A DNA stretch of 64,000 bases from Flavobacterium terrisoli. GTDB lineage: Bacteria > Bacteroidota > Bacteroidia > Flavobacteriales > Flavobacteriaceae. Of this stretch, positions 1 through 8,786 are shown piece after piece. The stretch is from assembly GCF_030167905.1 (NCBI RefSeq), contig NZ_JARGNA010000006.1, positions 186,001 through 250,000 of the forward strand, in the 5' to 3' direction. Under the pieces are notes generated by a model, which had not been told where the DNA came from, did not search any database, and saw only the letters and a program-made list of their open reading frames with translations. The translations under genes were made by a program, and so were the position numbers. The first letter of the stretch is position 1, and the number at the start of each line of letters is the position of its first letter.

Positions 1-2
1 CC

Positions 3-2162
3 AAAATCGAGTCTTTTGATTTTACCTATAATGGTGAACAGTATCTAAAAAACAAAAAGGTAAACGCCGATTTGATTACCAAAATCAATACCAATTCCTT
101 AGCATTTATATTCGAGCAGAACAATTTAAAAATCAATAAACTTCCGGTGGAGTTCAAAGGGAAATTTGACTTCCTGAGCAATGGCTACGATATGGATTTC
201 AATATCAAATCGGAAGACAGCAAACTGAATGATTTCTTCACGGCTCTGCCACCGCAATATGTGACTTGGCTCGAAAAAACCAAAGTCAAAGGAAGTACCG
301 ATTTGTCGTTGACGCTAAAAGGGAAATACATCGCTTCTAAAAACCAAAAACCCGATATGGCTTTCAATATGAAAATCCGTGACGGTTTGATTGAATACAA
401 AGATGCGCCGTTTCCGGTGTCGAATATCTTTTTGAATTTTGATACCAAATTGCCGTCGTTGGATACGGAGAAATTGAGAGTCAACATCGATTCCATTTTC
501 TTCAATGTCGATAAGGATTATGTCAAAGCGATTATCAAGACCGAAGGTTTGTCAAAACCCAATATCAGCGCCAGAATCAACTCCAAAATCGATTTGGCTC
601 AAATGGACAAAGCACTTGGTTTGGAGAATATGGATTTACGTGGTGTGTTGAATATGGATATCAAATCCAATGGTGTTTACGACAAAAAGAACAACAAGAT
701 TCCGGTGACCAACGGGAAAATCAATTTCAAAAACGGTTATGTTAAAACCGAATATTACCCAAATCCGATTCAGAATATCAATGTAATTGCCACCATTTTA
801 GACAATAAAGGGTCGCTTGAGGATTTGATGATTAATATCACGCCGGCATCTTTTGAATTTGAAGGCAAACCAATTTTTGTCAATGCCAAATTGCAGAATT
901 TCGAGAATATCAAATATGACATCAAAGCCAAAGGCGAATTGGATTTGGCCAAAATCTACAAAGTGTTTTCGCAAAAAGGATTGGACTTAGAAGGTTATAT
1001 CGATGCTGATGTTTCGTTCAAAGGTTCGCAGGCAGATGCCATGGCTGGTCGCTATAACAAGTTGCAGAACAAAGGAACTTTGAAGTTGAAAAACATCAAA
1101 ACCACTTCCGAATATTTACCCAAGCCTTTTGTCATCAAGGAAGGAACGTTTTTGTTCAATCAGGACAAAATGAATTTCAATGATTTCGTCGCCACTTATG
1201 GGCAATCCGATTTCAAGATGAATGGCTATCTGCAGAACGTCATCGATTTTGTACTGACTGACAGAGCCATTTTAAAAGGCAATTTCAAACTTCATTCCGA
1301 TTACATCAATGTGGATGAATTCATGTCGAAAACAGCAACAACGGTTGCTGATACGACCAAAACAACTGCGTCGTCGGGAGTTGTTGTGATTCCGTCTAAT
1401 TTTGATTTGGAGTTCAATGCCACGGCGAATAAAATCAATTTGGATGGTTTGGCCATTGACAACCTCAAAGGCAATATGAAAATCAATAAAGGCCGGTTGG
1501 AATTGAAAAAATCAGGTTTTGATTTGGTTGGTGCCAATGTCAATATGGATTTGGTTTACGGAAGTCAATCCACCGAGAAAGCCTTCTTCGATTTTAAAAT
1601 AGCCGCCAAGGATTTTGATATCAAACGCGCTTACAACGAAGTCAAAATGTTCCGCGACATGGCAAGCGCCGCCGAAAGCGCCGAAGGAATTGTTTCCCTC
1701 GATTACAAAGTTTCCGGAATTTTAGACAACAATATGCAGCCCATTTATCCGTCGTTAACCGGTAAAGGAACATTGTCGGTGAAGAAAGTGAAAATGAAAG
1801 GCTTTAAGATGTTCAATGCCGTGAGCAAAAAAACCGGCAAAGAAGCCATGACCGATCCCGATGTGACCAAAGTGGATATCAATACCAAAATCAAAAATAA
1901 TATCATCACGATTGAACGTTTCAAATTCAAAGTCTCCGGTTTCCGTCCGAGAATTGAAGGGCAAACCAGTTTTGATGGTAAGGTGAATATCAAAATGCGT
2001 TTGGGCTTACCGCCATTCGGTATCATCGGAATTCCAATCAAAGTAACCGGAACACAGGATAATCCAAGAATCAGGATTGGCAAACAAACCGAAGATTTAC
2101 AGGAGACAGAATACGAAGGCGAAGTGCCTCAGCCAATATCAACGGAACCAAAACCGGAATAA
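3..2162 (+). CDS. AsmA-like protein, 5'-truncated by the window edge
   Basis: The reading frame is open from the first bases of the window, so the N-terminus and start are missing; about 719 codons remain. An internal TTG at 72 is in frame but is not a credible start because the coding frame continues upstream. The protein is a long run of short beta-strand-like segments with no strong membrane helix in the visible part. It ends in a region (near GLPPFGIIGIPIKVTGTQDN) typical of the C-terminal domain of AsmA-family proteins. AsmA/TamB-type proteins are inner-membrane anchored, span the periplasm and are linked to lipid or outer-membrane protein transport. That role is inferred from the family. 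The tail after the last domain is acidic and proline-rich. It is followed after 74 bases by HMG-CoA reductase on the same strand, which has its own promoter-like site. Confidence 0.8.
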   Translation, partial: KIESFDFTYNGEQYLKNKKVNADLITKINTNSLAFIFEQNNLKINKLPVEFKGKFDFLSNGYDMDFNIKSEDSKLNDFFTALPPQYVTWLEKTKVKGSTDLSLTLKGKYIASKNQKPDMAFNMKIRDGLIEYKDAPFPVSNIFLNFDTKLPSLDTEKLRVNIDSIFFNVDKDYVKAIIKTEGLSKPNISARINSKIDLAQMDKALGLENMDLRGVLNMDIKSNGVYDKKNNKIPVTNGKINFKNGYVKTEYYPNPIQNINVIATILDNKGSLEDLMINITPASFEFEGKPIFVNAKLQNFENIKYDIKAKGELDLAKIYKVFSQKGLDLEGYIDADVSFKGSQADAMAGRYNKLQNKGTLKLKNIKTTSEYLPKPFVIKEGTFLFNQDKMNFNDFVATYGQSDFKMNGYLQNVIDFVLTDRAILKGNFKLHSDYINVDEFMSKTATTVADTTKTTASSGVVVIPSNFDLEFNATANKINLDGLAIDNLKGNMKINKGRLELKKSGFDLVGANVNMDLVYGSQSTEKAFFDFKIAAKDFDIKRAYNEVKMFRDMASAAESAEGIVSLDYKVSGILDNNMQPIYPSLTGKGTLSVKKVKMKGFKMFNAVSKKTGKEAMTDPDVTKVDINTKIKNNIITIERFKFKVSGFRPRIEGQTSFDGKVNIKMRLGLPPFGIIGIPIKVTGTQDNPRIRIGKQTEDLQETEYEGEVPQPISTEPKPE

Positions 2163-2175
2163 TTTCCAATTGTTT

Positions 2176-2211
2176 TTGGAGCACAAATTCAAGCGCTATC
2201 CCTTATCTTTG
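2176..2211 (+). promoter_or_regulatory. Bacteroidota-type promoter for HMG-CoA reductase
   Basis: TATCTTTG at 2204-2211 matches the Flavobacterium -7 consensus TAnnTTTG. A TTG at 2176-2178 lies 25 bases upstream, slightly longer than the usual spacing. It sits 26 bases before the ATG at 2237. Confidence 0.55.
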
Positions 2212-2236
2212 TAGCCAATAAATTATTACTACGCAT

Positions 2237-3553
2237 ATGAACAATGCAGTTGCAGGCTTTTCCAAATTGTCCAAAGAAGAAAAAATCAATTGGATTGCCA
2301 ACGAATATTTCAGTAATCCTGCCGAAGCGGTTGCAATCCTCAAACAATATTGGAACAGCGATGCCAAATTGCAACAATTGCATGACGAATTCATAGAGAA
2401 TACAATAACCAATTTCTACCTGCCGATGGGTATTGCACCCAATTTCCTGATCAATGGAAAGTATTATTCAGTGCCGATGGTGATTGAGGAAAGTTCGGTT
2501 GTCGCGGCGGCAGCCAAATCGGCTAAATTTTGGAGTACACGTGGCGGATTCAAAGCCACTGTTATCAATACAGAGAAAATAGGGCAGGTTCACTTTTTAT
2601 TCCATGGTGACAAATCAAAACTGCAGCCTTTTTTTGAAGCGGTGAAACCAACATTAATCGCCTCGACCGAAAGCATTACCAAAAACATGCAAAAGCGTGG
2701 CGGCGGAATTTTAGGATTAAGACTCAGAGATAAAACCTCCGATTTAGATCATTACCATCAATTGCACGCCACTTTTGAAACCAAAGACAGCATGGGTGCG
2801 AATTTTATCAATTCGTGTCTGGAGCAATTGGCCAAAACCCTGAAAGAGGAAGCACAAAATTACCCCTATTTTAACGAAGTCGAAAAGAACATTACCATCG
2901 TGATGAGCATTTTGTCGAATTATGTTCCGAATTGTATTGTTCGTGCCGAAGTTTCTTGCCCGGTTGAAGATTTAGCCGAAAAGCAAATCGTAAACCCACA
3001 AGAGTTTGCCGAGAAATTCGTGCAAGCCGTTCGCATCGCCGAGATTGAACCTTTCCGTGCGGTAACGCACAACAAAGGCATCATGAATGGAATTGATTCT
3101 GTAGTTTTGGCCACCGGAAATGATTTCCGCGCAGTGGAAGCCGGCGTTCATGCGTATGCTTCCAGAAATGGACAGTATTCGAGTTTGTCTCATGCTAAAA
3201 TAGAAAACGACATCTTTACCTTTTCAATGGAAATTCCGTTGGCTCTTGGAACCGTTGGCGGTTTGACAACCTTACATCCGTTGGTTAAAATGGCTCTGGA
3301 AATCCTGGGTAAACCTTCAGCAAAAGAATTAATGCAGGTGGTTGCGGTTACCGGTTTGGCACAAAACTTTGCCGCGCTTCGTTCACTAACTACAACCGGA
3401 ATTCAGGAAGGACATATGAAAATGCATTTGAACAATATTTTGAATCAATTTGAAGCAACAACAGAAGAGCGAAAAGCGATAGCCGAGTATTTTCAGAATA
3501 ATACGGTGACGCATGCTTCTGTGGTAGAACTGATTGAAAATCTAAGAAAATAA
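2237..3553 (+). CDS. mvaA: Hydroxymethylglutaryl-CoA reductase, class II
   Basis: This 438-residue protein is a class II HMG-CoA reductase, interconverting HMG-CoA and mevalonate with NAD(P)H. Visible motifs are the Glu-containing MVIEESSVVAAAA (residues 81-93), the nucleotide-binding DSMGANF (184-190), the catalytic Lys in HNKGIMNG (K280), the Asp in ATGNDFRAVEAG (D296), and the C-terminal catalytic His in EGHMKMH (H393). All four catalytic residues expected for the family are present, and length fits class II enzymes (about 430). It precedes a GHMP kinase, so the biosynthetic direction, making mevalonate for isoprenoids, is the likely one; this is inferred. The ATG at 2237 fits the upstream -7 box. 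The best alternative is a degradative role, which neighbours do not support. Confidence 0.95.
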   Translation: MNNAVAGFSKLSKEEKINWIANEYFSNPAEAVAILKQYWNSDAKLQQLHDEFIENTITNFYLPMGIAPNFLINGKYYSVPMVIEESSVVAAAAKSAKFWSTRGGFKATVINTEKIGQVHFLFHGDKSKLQPFFEAVKPTLIASTESITKNMQKRGGGILGLRLRDKTSDLDHYHQLHATFETKDSMGANFINSCLEQLAKTLKEEAQNYPYFNEVEKNITIVMSILSNYVPNCIVRAEVSCPVEDLAEKQIVNPQEFAEKFVQAVRIAEIEPFRAVTHNKGIMNGIDSVVLATGNDFRAVEAGVHAYASRNGQYSSLSHAKIENDIFTFSMEIPLALGTVGGLTTLHPLVKMALEILGKPSAKELMQVVAVTGLAQNFAALRSLTTTGIQEGHMKMHLNNILNQFEATTEERKAIAEYFQNNTVTHASVVELIENLRK

Positions 3554-3584
3554 CACTTCGACTGCGCTCAGTGTGACAGTAACG
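3554..3584 (+). repeat. Short dispersed-type repeat between mvaA and the GHMP kinase
   Basis: The spacer begins just after the mvaA stop with CTTCGACTGCGCTCAGTGTG followed by ACAG. This TTCGACTxCGCTCAG pattern is of a kind I recall as common between genes in Flavobacterium genomes. The GHMP kinase GTG start follows within 20 bases. The only loosely similar sequence in this window is at 26579. Confidence 0.4.
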
Positions 3585-3601
3585 ATGATAAAACAGCATT
3601 C

Positions 3602-4516
3602 GTGAAACAAACCTTTTACAGCAACGGAAAATTACTCATTACAGGAGAATATGTGGTACTTGATGGTGCCAAAGCTTTTGCGTTGCCTACCAAATATGGT
3701 CAAAGTCTCACCATAGAAGAAGCTGACAAAGGGATTATCCAATGGACGAGTTATGACAGCAATAAGAGCATTTGGTTTGAAAACAGCATTCCGTTTGCAT
3801 CGATTATCAGAAAAGAGCGTTTTGATGATGCCAAAAGCATTAAAAACACTTTAATCGAAATTCTGCATGAAGCTTATCTGATGAATTCCGATTTCATTGC
3901 TAATGGAAAAGGATATAAAATCAGAACCGAATTGACCTTTCCCAAATTATGGGGTTTAGGGACATCTTCTACACTAATCAACAACATTGCCCAATGGCTG
4001 CAAATTGACGCCTTTGAACTGCTGAAAAGAAGTTTTGGAGGTAGTGGTTATGACATTGCCTGTGCTCAAAATAATGGCGCTGTGATTTATCAGTTGGTTG
4101 ATGATAAACCAATCATAGAACCGATTGATTTCCACCCCGATTTTACAGACAAAATCTTCTTTGTCTATTTGAATAAGAAGCAAAACAGTAAATCGGCCAT
4201 TGCGTCTTATTACAGCAATCAGGTTGATATTAGAAAAACCATTCCGGTGATTAATGAAATTACCAAAACCGTTGTGGAAGCAAAAGACCCAAAGACATTT
4301 GCTTTGGCTTTGGCACAACACGAAATTGAAATGAGCAATATTTTAGAATTGGCCACCGTCAAGGAAACCTACTTTGAGGATTTTGATGGCGTTATCAAAA
4401 GCCTGGGTGCCTGGGGCGGCGATTTTGTGTTGAGCATTTCCAAAGAAAACCCAACCGATTACTTCAGGAAAAGAGGTTTTGATACCGTCATTCCTTATCA
4501 CGAAATGATATTATAA
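3602..4516 (+). CDS. GYDIA-family GHMP kinase
   Basis: A 304-residue GHMP-superfamily kinase starting at GTG (3602). The N-terminus SNGKLLITGEYVVLDGAKAF is the usual GHMP entry strand. GLGTSSTL (about residue 119) is the phosphate-binding loop that corresponds to GLGSSA. SGYDIACA is the motif that names the Bacteroidota GYDIA group. Members are placed near mevalonate-pathway genes and are thought to be mevalonate or phosphomevalonate kinases; the exact substrate cannot be read from sequence. Position 48 bases after HMG-CoA reductase supports a role in isoprenoid precursor synthesis. A strong hairpin follows the stop. Confidence 0.88.
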   Translation: MKQTFYSNGKLLITGEYVVLDGAKAFALPTKYGQSLTIEEADKGIIQWTSYDSNKSIWFENSIPFASIIRKERFDDAKSIKNTLIEILHEAYLMNSDFIANGKGYKIRTELTFPKLWGLGTSSTLINNIAQWLQIDAFELLKRSFGGSGYDIACAQNNGAVIYQLVDDKPIIEPIDFHPDFTDKIFFVYLNKKQNSKSAIASYYSNQVDIRKTIPVINEITKTVVEAKDPKTFALALAQHEIEMSNILELATVKETYFEDFDGVIKSLGAWGGDFVLSISKENPTDYFRKRGFDTVIPYHEMIL

Positions 4517-4520
4517 CAAA

Positions 4521-4549
4521 AAACCCGAAACTTTGTTTCGGGTTTTTTT
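4521..4549. terminator. Bidirectional rho-independent terminator
   Basis: An 11-bp stem AAACCCGAAAC/GTTTCGGGTTT with a TTT loop is followed by T's on the plus strand and preceded by A's. It can therefore serve both the GHMP kinase and the convergent PpiD-like gene ending at 4567. Confidence 0.9.
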
Positions 4550-4566
4550 ATGATTGTGAGTTACGA

Positions 4567-6663
4567 TTAATAGAAATCAGCTCTGTTGTCCTGGATGTCT
4601 GCATCGTTTTTCAACGCCTGCATAAATCTTCCGGCATTTCCGGTAACCTGTGGCTTCAATTTATTTACGTAGTCAGTATATTTTGGAAGTGCTGGTGCTT
4701 TAACTACAGCTTTTGTAGTCAAAACATACACTCCTGCATTACCTTCGATTGGTTTTGAAATTGCTCCTGCTTTTGAAGAGAAGGCAGTTCCAACCACTTT
4801 TGGTTCAAATCCTGCACCCGGAACCGCTGGGTTTTCTAAAGTTAAATCAACTGCATTTACAACCGTTACTTTGTTTGAAGCAGCGATAGCAGCCAATGAA
4901 GCTCCGTTCATTTTGGCTTTAATCATTTCAGCTTTCTTTTTGTTTTTCAAAACATACTCCACTTGTGGTCTTGCATCTTCTACAGCCATCAATCCTTTTT
5001 CGTTTACTTTTTTCAATTTGGCAATCACGTGACCAACATTTGTTACTTCGAAACGCTTTACGTCTCCGATGTTAGTATCATCTTCAAAAGCCCATTTCAC
5101 GATTTGTCTTTGATTGGTAACCGGACCGAAACCTTCATCGATTGCTTTAACCCTTACCGAAGGGTTAACAGTCAATTTGGCTTCTTTGGCTAATTTTTCA
5201 AAATCTTTACCTGATGTAGCATCCATTTCAAATTTAGTAGCCTGAGTATAGGTTTTATCATTTGTTGCTTCAGATGGTTCGATTTTATCAGCAATAGTTG
5301 CCAATTTAATCGCGTCTTGTTTGTCGGTAACATTGATTACGTGGTAACCGAATTCCGTTTCAACCAAGCCAATTTTTCCGATTGGATTATTGAAAACAAA
5401 ATCATTAAACGGTTTTACCATTTGACCAGGGCCAAAATAACCTAAATCACCACCTTGTTGTGCAGAGGAATCATCAGAGTTTGACATGGCCAAAATCATG
5501 AACATTGACGGGTTAGCCAATGCCTGAGCTAATAAACCTTCAGCTTTAGCTTTGGCTTGCTCTTTGGTTCTTTTCTCTTTTTTGTTTGGAACTTGTGTTC
5601 CTTCCCAGCTGATTAAGATGTGGCTTGCTTTTGCTTTAGCTCCGGCTTTTCTTCCGATAGCTTTAGAAATACAGTAGTAGTTGCCAAACATATAAGGACC
5701 ATAAACTTGTCCGTTTGCCAAACCGAATAATTGTTCAGCGTGTTCTTTTGGTAAATCCTGCTTAGCAATGTAAGTTGAATCAAAAGGGATGTCCGAATAT
5801 TCGTTTACATACGCAGCAATGTCAGTCGCTGACTGGAAACTTGGAATAGTATCATTTTTACCATTTTTCATTTCAACATGAGAAGTCAATAACGAATTGA
5901 TTTTGTTTTTAACTTCAGCTTCGTCTTCAGCAGATGGTTTTTCTTCGATTAGCACATATTCCAATTCACGAGATTCTTCCGATTTGAATTTTTTCTCTTT
6001 GGTTTTCATATAAGCCAAAATTTCTTCATCAGTGATTTTAACATCGCTGTCTTTGATGGTTGAGAAAGGAACTGATACAAAGTCAAAACTCACTTTGTTT
6101 GTTTCAGCTTCATATTTAAACTTACCTTCAGCTTCTGTAGTGTATAATGCACCTTTTACCAATGAATTGTAGATTTGGTATTTTGCATTCAATTCTGCGT
6201 CTTTTTCTCTCTCTTTTAACATTTGAATTCCTTCAGGGTTTGATTTGAAGTAATCCTTGAATTTGTTTACGTCAAATTTTCCTGCAGCGTTCATAAACAT
6301 TTGGTTTTGTCCAATGTTTGGATCGCCTTTGAATACTTCAACGATATGTTTTTCACCAACGCGTAATCCTAATTTATCAAATTCAGCAGTAAGCAAAGCA
6401 ATGTTTACTTCTTGGTTCCAAACTTGGTTTGAAGCTTGCAAAGCAGTCATCGGTTGACCATTTTGTCCGTTTTTCTCAACGTTAGCCACTTTTACTCTAA
6501 ATGCTTCAAAAGGAATATCCTTCCCATTTACACTTCCTACATCTTTTGATACACTCTTAAATCCTTTGGTGAATAAATCCTGCACGACAAAAGCCAATAA
6601 AGCAAAACCTATTGCCAATAAAAGTAATCCTGAGCGTTTTCTAATTTTTGATAAAACTGCCAT
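4567..6663 (-). CDS. PpiD/SurA-like periplasmic peptidyl-prolyl isomerase
   Basis: A 698-residue membrane-anchored chaperone. The start is MAVLSKIRKRSGLLLLAIGF followed by a single transmembrane helix (about 11-31), then a SurA_N-type helical region. A parvulin domain lies near residues 341-450 (KASHILISWEG, GGDLGYFGPGQMVKPF, VETEFGYHVINV). The C-terminal 250 residues are a second helical and partly parvulin-like segment, as in PpiD. The family works on the outer face of the inner membrane, helping proteins leave the Sec channel and fold. It lies 108 bases downstream of the CNNM/CBS gene on the same strand, so it may be read through from the lptC operon or have its own promoter in that gap. 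It ends at a shared terminator. Confidence 0.9.
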   Translation of the reverse strand: MAVLSKIRKRSGLLLLAIGFALLAFVVQDLFTKGFKSVSKDVGSVNGKDIPFEAFRVKVANVEKNGQNGQPMTALQASNQVWNQEVNIALLTAEFDKLGLRVGEKHIVEVFKGDPNIGQNQMFMNAAGKFDVNKFKDYFKSNPEGIQMLKEREKDAELNAKYQIYNSLVKGALYTTEAEGKFKYEAETNKVSFDFVSVPFSTIKDSDVKITDEEILAYMKTKEKKFKSEESRELEYVLIEEKPSAEDEAEVKNKINSLLTSHVEMKNGKNDTIPSFQSATDIAAYVNEYSDIPFDSTYIAKQDLPKEHAEQLFGLANGQVYGPYMFGNYYCISKAIGRKAGAKAKASHILISWEGTQVPNKKEKRTKEQAKAKAEGLLAQALANPSMFMILAMSNSDDSSAQQGGDLGYFGPGQMVKPFNDFVFNNPIGKIGLVETEFGYHVINVTDKQDAIKLATIADKIEPSEATNDKTYTQATKFEMDATSGKDFEKLAKEAKLTVNPSVRVKAIDEGFGPVTNQRQIVKWAFEDDTNIGDVKRFEVTNVGHVIAKLKKVNEKGLMAVEDARPQVEYVLKNKKKAEMIKAKMNGASLAAIAASNKVTVVNAVDLTLENPAVPGAGFEPKVVGTAFSSKAGAISKPIEGNAGVYVLTTKAVVKAPALPKYTDYVNKLKPQVTGNAGRFMQALKNDADIQDNRADFY

Positions 6664-6771
6664 TTCTATATATGTTAATTTTTATTTCAGTTTGCGAAAA
6701 TACAATTATCTGTGAAATAATAATACTCACCTACTTATAATTTCAACTATTTTTTGATTTTTTTTCTTAAA

Positions 6772-8031
6772 TTAATCTATTAGTATCATTTTTACTAATT
6801 CGATTTTCTTATTCGTCGCTTCTTCGATGGTAAATCGGAAGTTTTCGATGGTAATTTGATCTCCTTTTTGCGGAATTTCTTTGGAGAAATCGACGATAAA
6901 TCCACCCAAAGTGCCATAAGAATCGCTTTCCGGGATATTCAATTTATACGTTTCATTGAGGTATTCCACATCTAACCTTGTGGAAAACAGGTAAGTAACA
7001 TTATCAAGTTGTTGCTCGATCAAAGCTTCGTCTGAATCATGTTCATCTTCAATTTCGCCAAAGAGTTCTTCGACGATGTCTTCGATGGTTACAATTCCCG
7101 ATGTTCCACCATATTCGTCCAAAACAACGGCAACGCTTTTTCGCTTTTTTGTAAGCAAATTCATCACGTCTTTGATAAAGATGGTTTCGGGTACAAATTC
7201 AACCGGAATCATCACCGATTTTATGGTTCGCGGCTTTTTGAAAAGCTCAAACGAATGCACGTAGCCTACGATGTCATCCAAAGTATTGAGATAAACCAAA
7301 ATTTTGGAATAACCGGTTTCGATAAAGAGTTCTCTCAAATCAACCACAGAGCTGTATAAATCAACGGCAACTAGTTCGGTTCTCGGTGTCATGATGTCTC
7401 TGGCTTTCACTCCCGAAAACTCCAATGCATTTTGGAAAATCTGAATTTCAGAATCGACACTTTCATGATCCTGAACCGAGTTCATTTGCTCTGTGATATA
7501 ATTGCCCAATTCTACTTTGCTAAACGAAAGCGTAATCTGATCGCCTTCGGTTTTGAAAAATTTCTTCAGGATATAATCCGAAACCCAAATCATAAACGAC
7601 GAAATATAATAGAACAAACGGTAGAAGAAATAAGCTGGCAGGGCAAAAAACTTCAGAAAACTGTTGGCATAAATCTGGAAAAAGACTTTGGGCAGAAATT
7701 CTGAAGTCATCAAAACGATTAAGGTTGAAAGTGACGTTTGCAGCAGCAAATTGGATAAATCGGTAAAGTGATAACCCAAAGTGACAAACCATTTCATCAG
7801 CAATTCACCCATGAAAAAACCATAAACGACCATGGCTACATTATTGCCTACGAGCATCGTGGCAATGAATTTGGATGGTTTTTCGGTAAGCTTGGTTAGG
7901 ATTTTGGAAATAAAATCATCCTGTTTTTTTTCAATTTCAAGATAAATTTTATTGGAGGAAACAAAAGCGATTTCCATTCCTGAAAAAAATGCGGAAAGTA
8001 TCAAACACAAGATGATTATTCCGATTTCCAT
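6772..8031 (-). CDS. CNNM/CBS-domain membrane protein (HlyC/CorC family)
   Basis: A 419-residue protein with the three-part layout of the hemolysin/CorC family. Residues 1 to about 180 form a CNNM (DUF21) membrane domain with several helices, beginning MEIGIIILCLILSAFFSGME. A CBS-domain pair follows at about 205-330 (ARDIMTPRTELVAVD; VVLDEYGGTSGIVTIEDIVE). A CorC_HlyC domain follows at about 340-415 (ESDSYGTLGGFIVDF). Relatives are linked to Mg2+/Co2+ efflux or homeostasis; the old name hemolysin is not informative. It is related to GldE of gliding bacteria, but nothing here singles out GldE. It starts 3 bases after the small membrane gene upstream, so it is part of the lptC operon. Confidence 0.88.
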   Translation of the reverse strand: MEIGIIILCLILSAFFSGMEIAFVSSNKIYLEIEKKQDDFISKILTKLTEKPSKFIATMLVGNNVAMVVYGFFMGELLMKWFVTLGYHFTDLSNLLLQTSLSTLIVLMTSEFLPKVFFQIYANSFLKFFALPAYFFYRLFYYISSFMIWVSDYILKKFFKTEGDQITLSFSKVELGNYITEQMNSVQDHESVDSEIQIFQNALEFSGVKARDIMTPRTELVAVDLYSSVVDLRELFIETGYSKILVYLNTLDDIVGYVHSFELFKKPRTIKSVMIPVEFVPETIFIKDVMNLLTKKRKSVAVVLDEYGGTSGIVTIEDIVEELFGEIEDEHDSDEALIEQQLDNVTYLFSTRLDVEYLNETYKLNIPESDSYGTLGGFIVDFSKEIPQKGDQITIENFRFTIEEATNKKIELVKMILID

Positions 8032-8034
8032 AGG

Positions 8035-8232
8035 CTAGGGTTTTCTGTTACGCTCTTCAAATTTTCGGGCAAAATTCCTTCTGAAAAAAAACAGGAAAAC
8101 ACTACCTGCTGTAAAAAGAGCCATAAGAATGGCTTTGTTGGTGTCACCTTCCTGGAATTGAATAAAGGCTTCAACAGCAAAAAGGATGGCAACAATGATA
8201 TAAGCGTAGGAAGTGAATTTTAAATAGTTCAT
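8035..8232 (-). CDS. Small two-helix membrane protein, unknown function
   Basis: A 65-residue protein with two hydrophobic segments (about residues 9-24 and 33-50) separated by an acidic turn (FQEGDTNKA), and a strongly basic tail (RRNFARKFEERNRKP). It is almost certainly translated: it fits with 2- and 3-base gaps between lptC and the CNNM/CBS gene on the same strand. The basic end suggests a cytoplasmic C-terminus. I recognise no family, and a part in LPS export or in CNNM function would be a guess from position only. Confidence 0.7.
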   Translation of the reverse strand: MNYLKFTSYAYIIVAILFAVEAFIQFQEGDTNKAILMALFTAGSVFLFFFRRNFARKFEERNRKP

Positions 8233-8234
8233 AG

Positions 8235-8786
8235 TTATTCTGATGGTTGGACTTGTCCGGATATTTTTTGTGAGTTTACTTTTTTGAAGTCTTTACTGAA
8301 ATCAATTCCTTCACCATAGGAAACTCCTTTTGGAGAAGTAAATTTAAACTTTTTTTCGGTAAAAAACCATTCATTTTTTTGATCGTAATACAATTGCTCC
8401 GTTTCGAGTATTTCTCCGTTTTGATTGGAAATTTTTACGTTACCCTGTAAGTCAATGATATTAGTCGTTTTGTGTGAAACGGCATAGTTGGCATCGATAA
8501 AAGTTTGCTTGCCGTTTTTATCAAATAAAGTCAGGTGCATGCCTTTCGGAAATTCGGTATAAGGGAATTCAACCGTGGCATAATCGAGCATTTTAGGGCT
8601 GATTAAATTGGCGGTAATCCTGCCGGAATCGGTGTATTTTAAATTAATGGAATCGGCATCTCCGCTTGGTGTAAATTCAGAAACGCTCATCTTTTGCACA
8701 TCTTTGAAATTGCTTTCACACGAAACAATCATCAAACAAAATAAGATGGCCAAAAATGGGATGCTATTTCTGAAATAGGGATTCAT
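8235..8786 (-). CDS. lptC: LPS export periplasmic protein LptC
   Basis: A 183-residue protein with an N-terminal hydrophobic segment ending in a lipobox-like LMIVSC, followed by the LptC beta-jellyroll pattern (ITANLISPKMLDYATVEFPY; DANYAVSHKTTNIIDLQGNV; ETEQLYYDQKNEWFFTEKKF). LptC receives lipopolysaccharide from the LptBFG transporter in the inner membrane and passes it to the LptA bridge. Unlike the E. coli protein, which has a transmembrane anchor, the sequence suggests a lipid-anchored form, a variant I associate with Bacteroidota. Its ATG overlaps the TPR gene stop by one base (TAATG), which indicates translational coupling. Confidence 0.88.
   Translation of the reverse strand: MNPYFRNSIPFLAILFCLMIVSCESNFKDVQKMSVSEFTPSGDADSINLKYTDSGRITANLISPKMLDYATVEFPYTEFPKGMHLTLFDKNGKQTFIDANYAVSHKTTNIIDLQGNVKISNQNGEILETEQLYYDQKNEWFFTEKKFKFTSPKGVSYGEGIDFSKDFKKVNSQKISGQVQPSE

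Noticed and set aside
6772..8031. Naming the CNNM/CBS protein as GldE of gliding motility
   Set aside because: The domain layout is shared by many family members, and its neighbours are LPS-export and chaperone genes, not gld genes.
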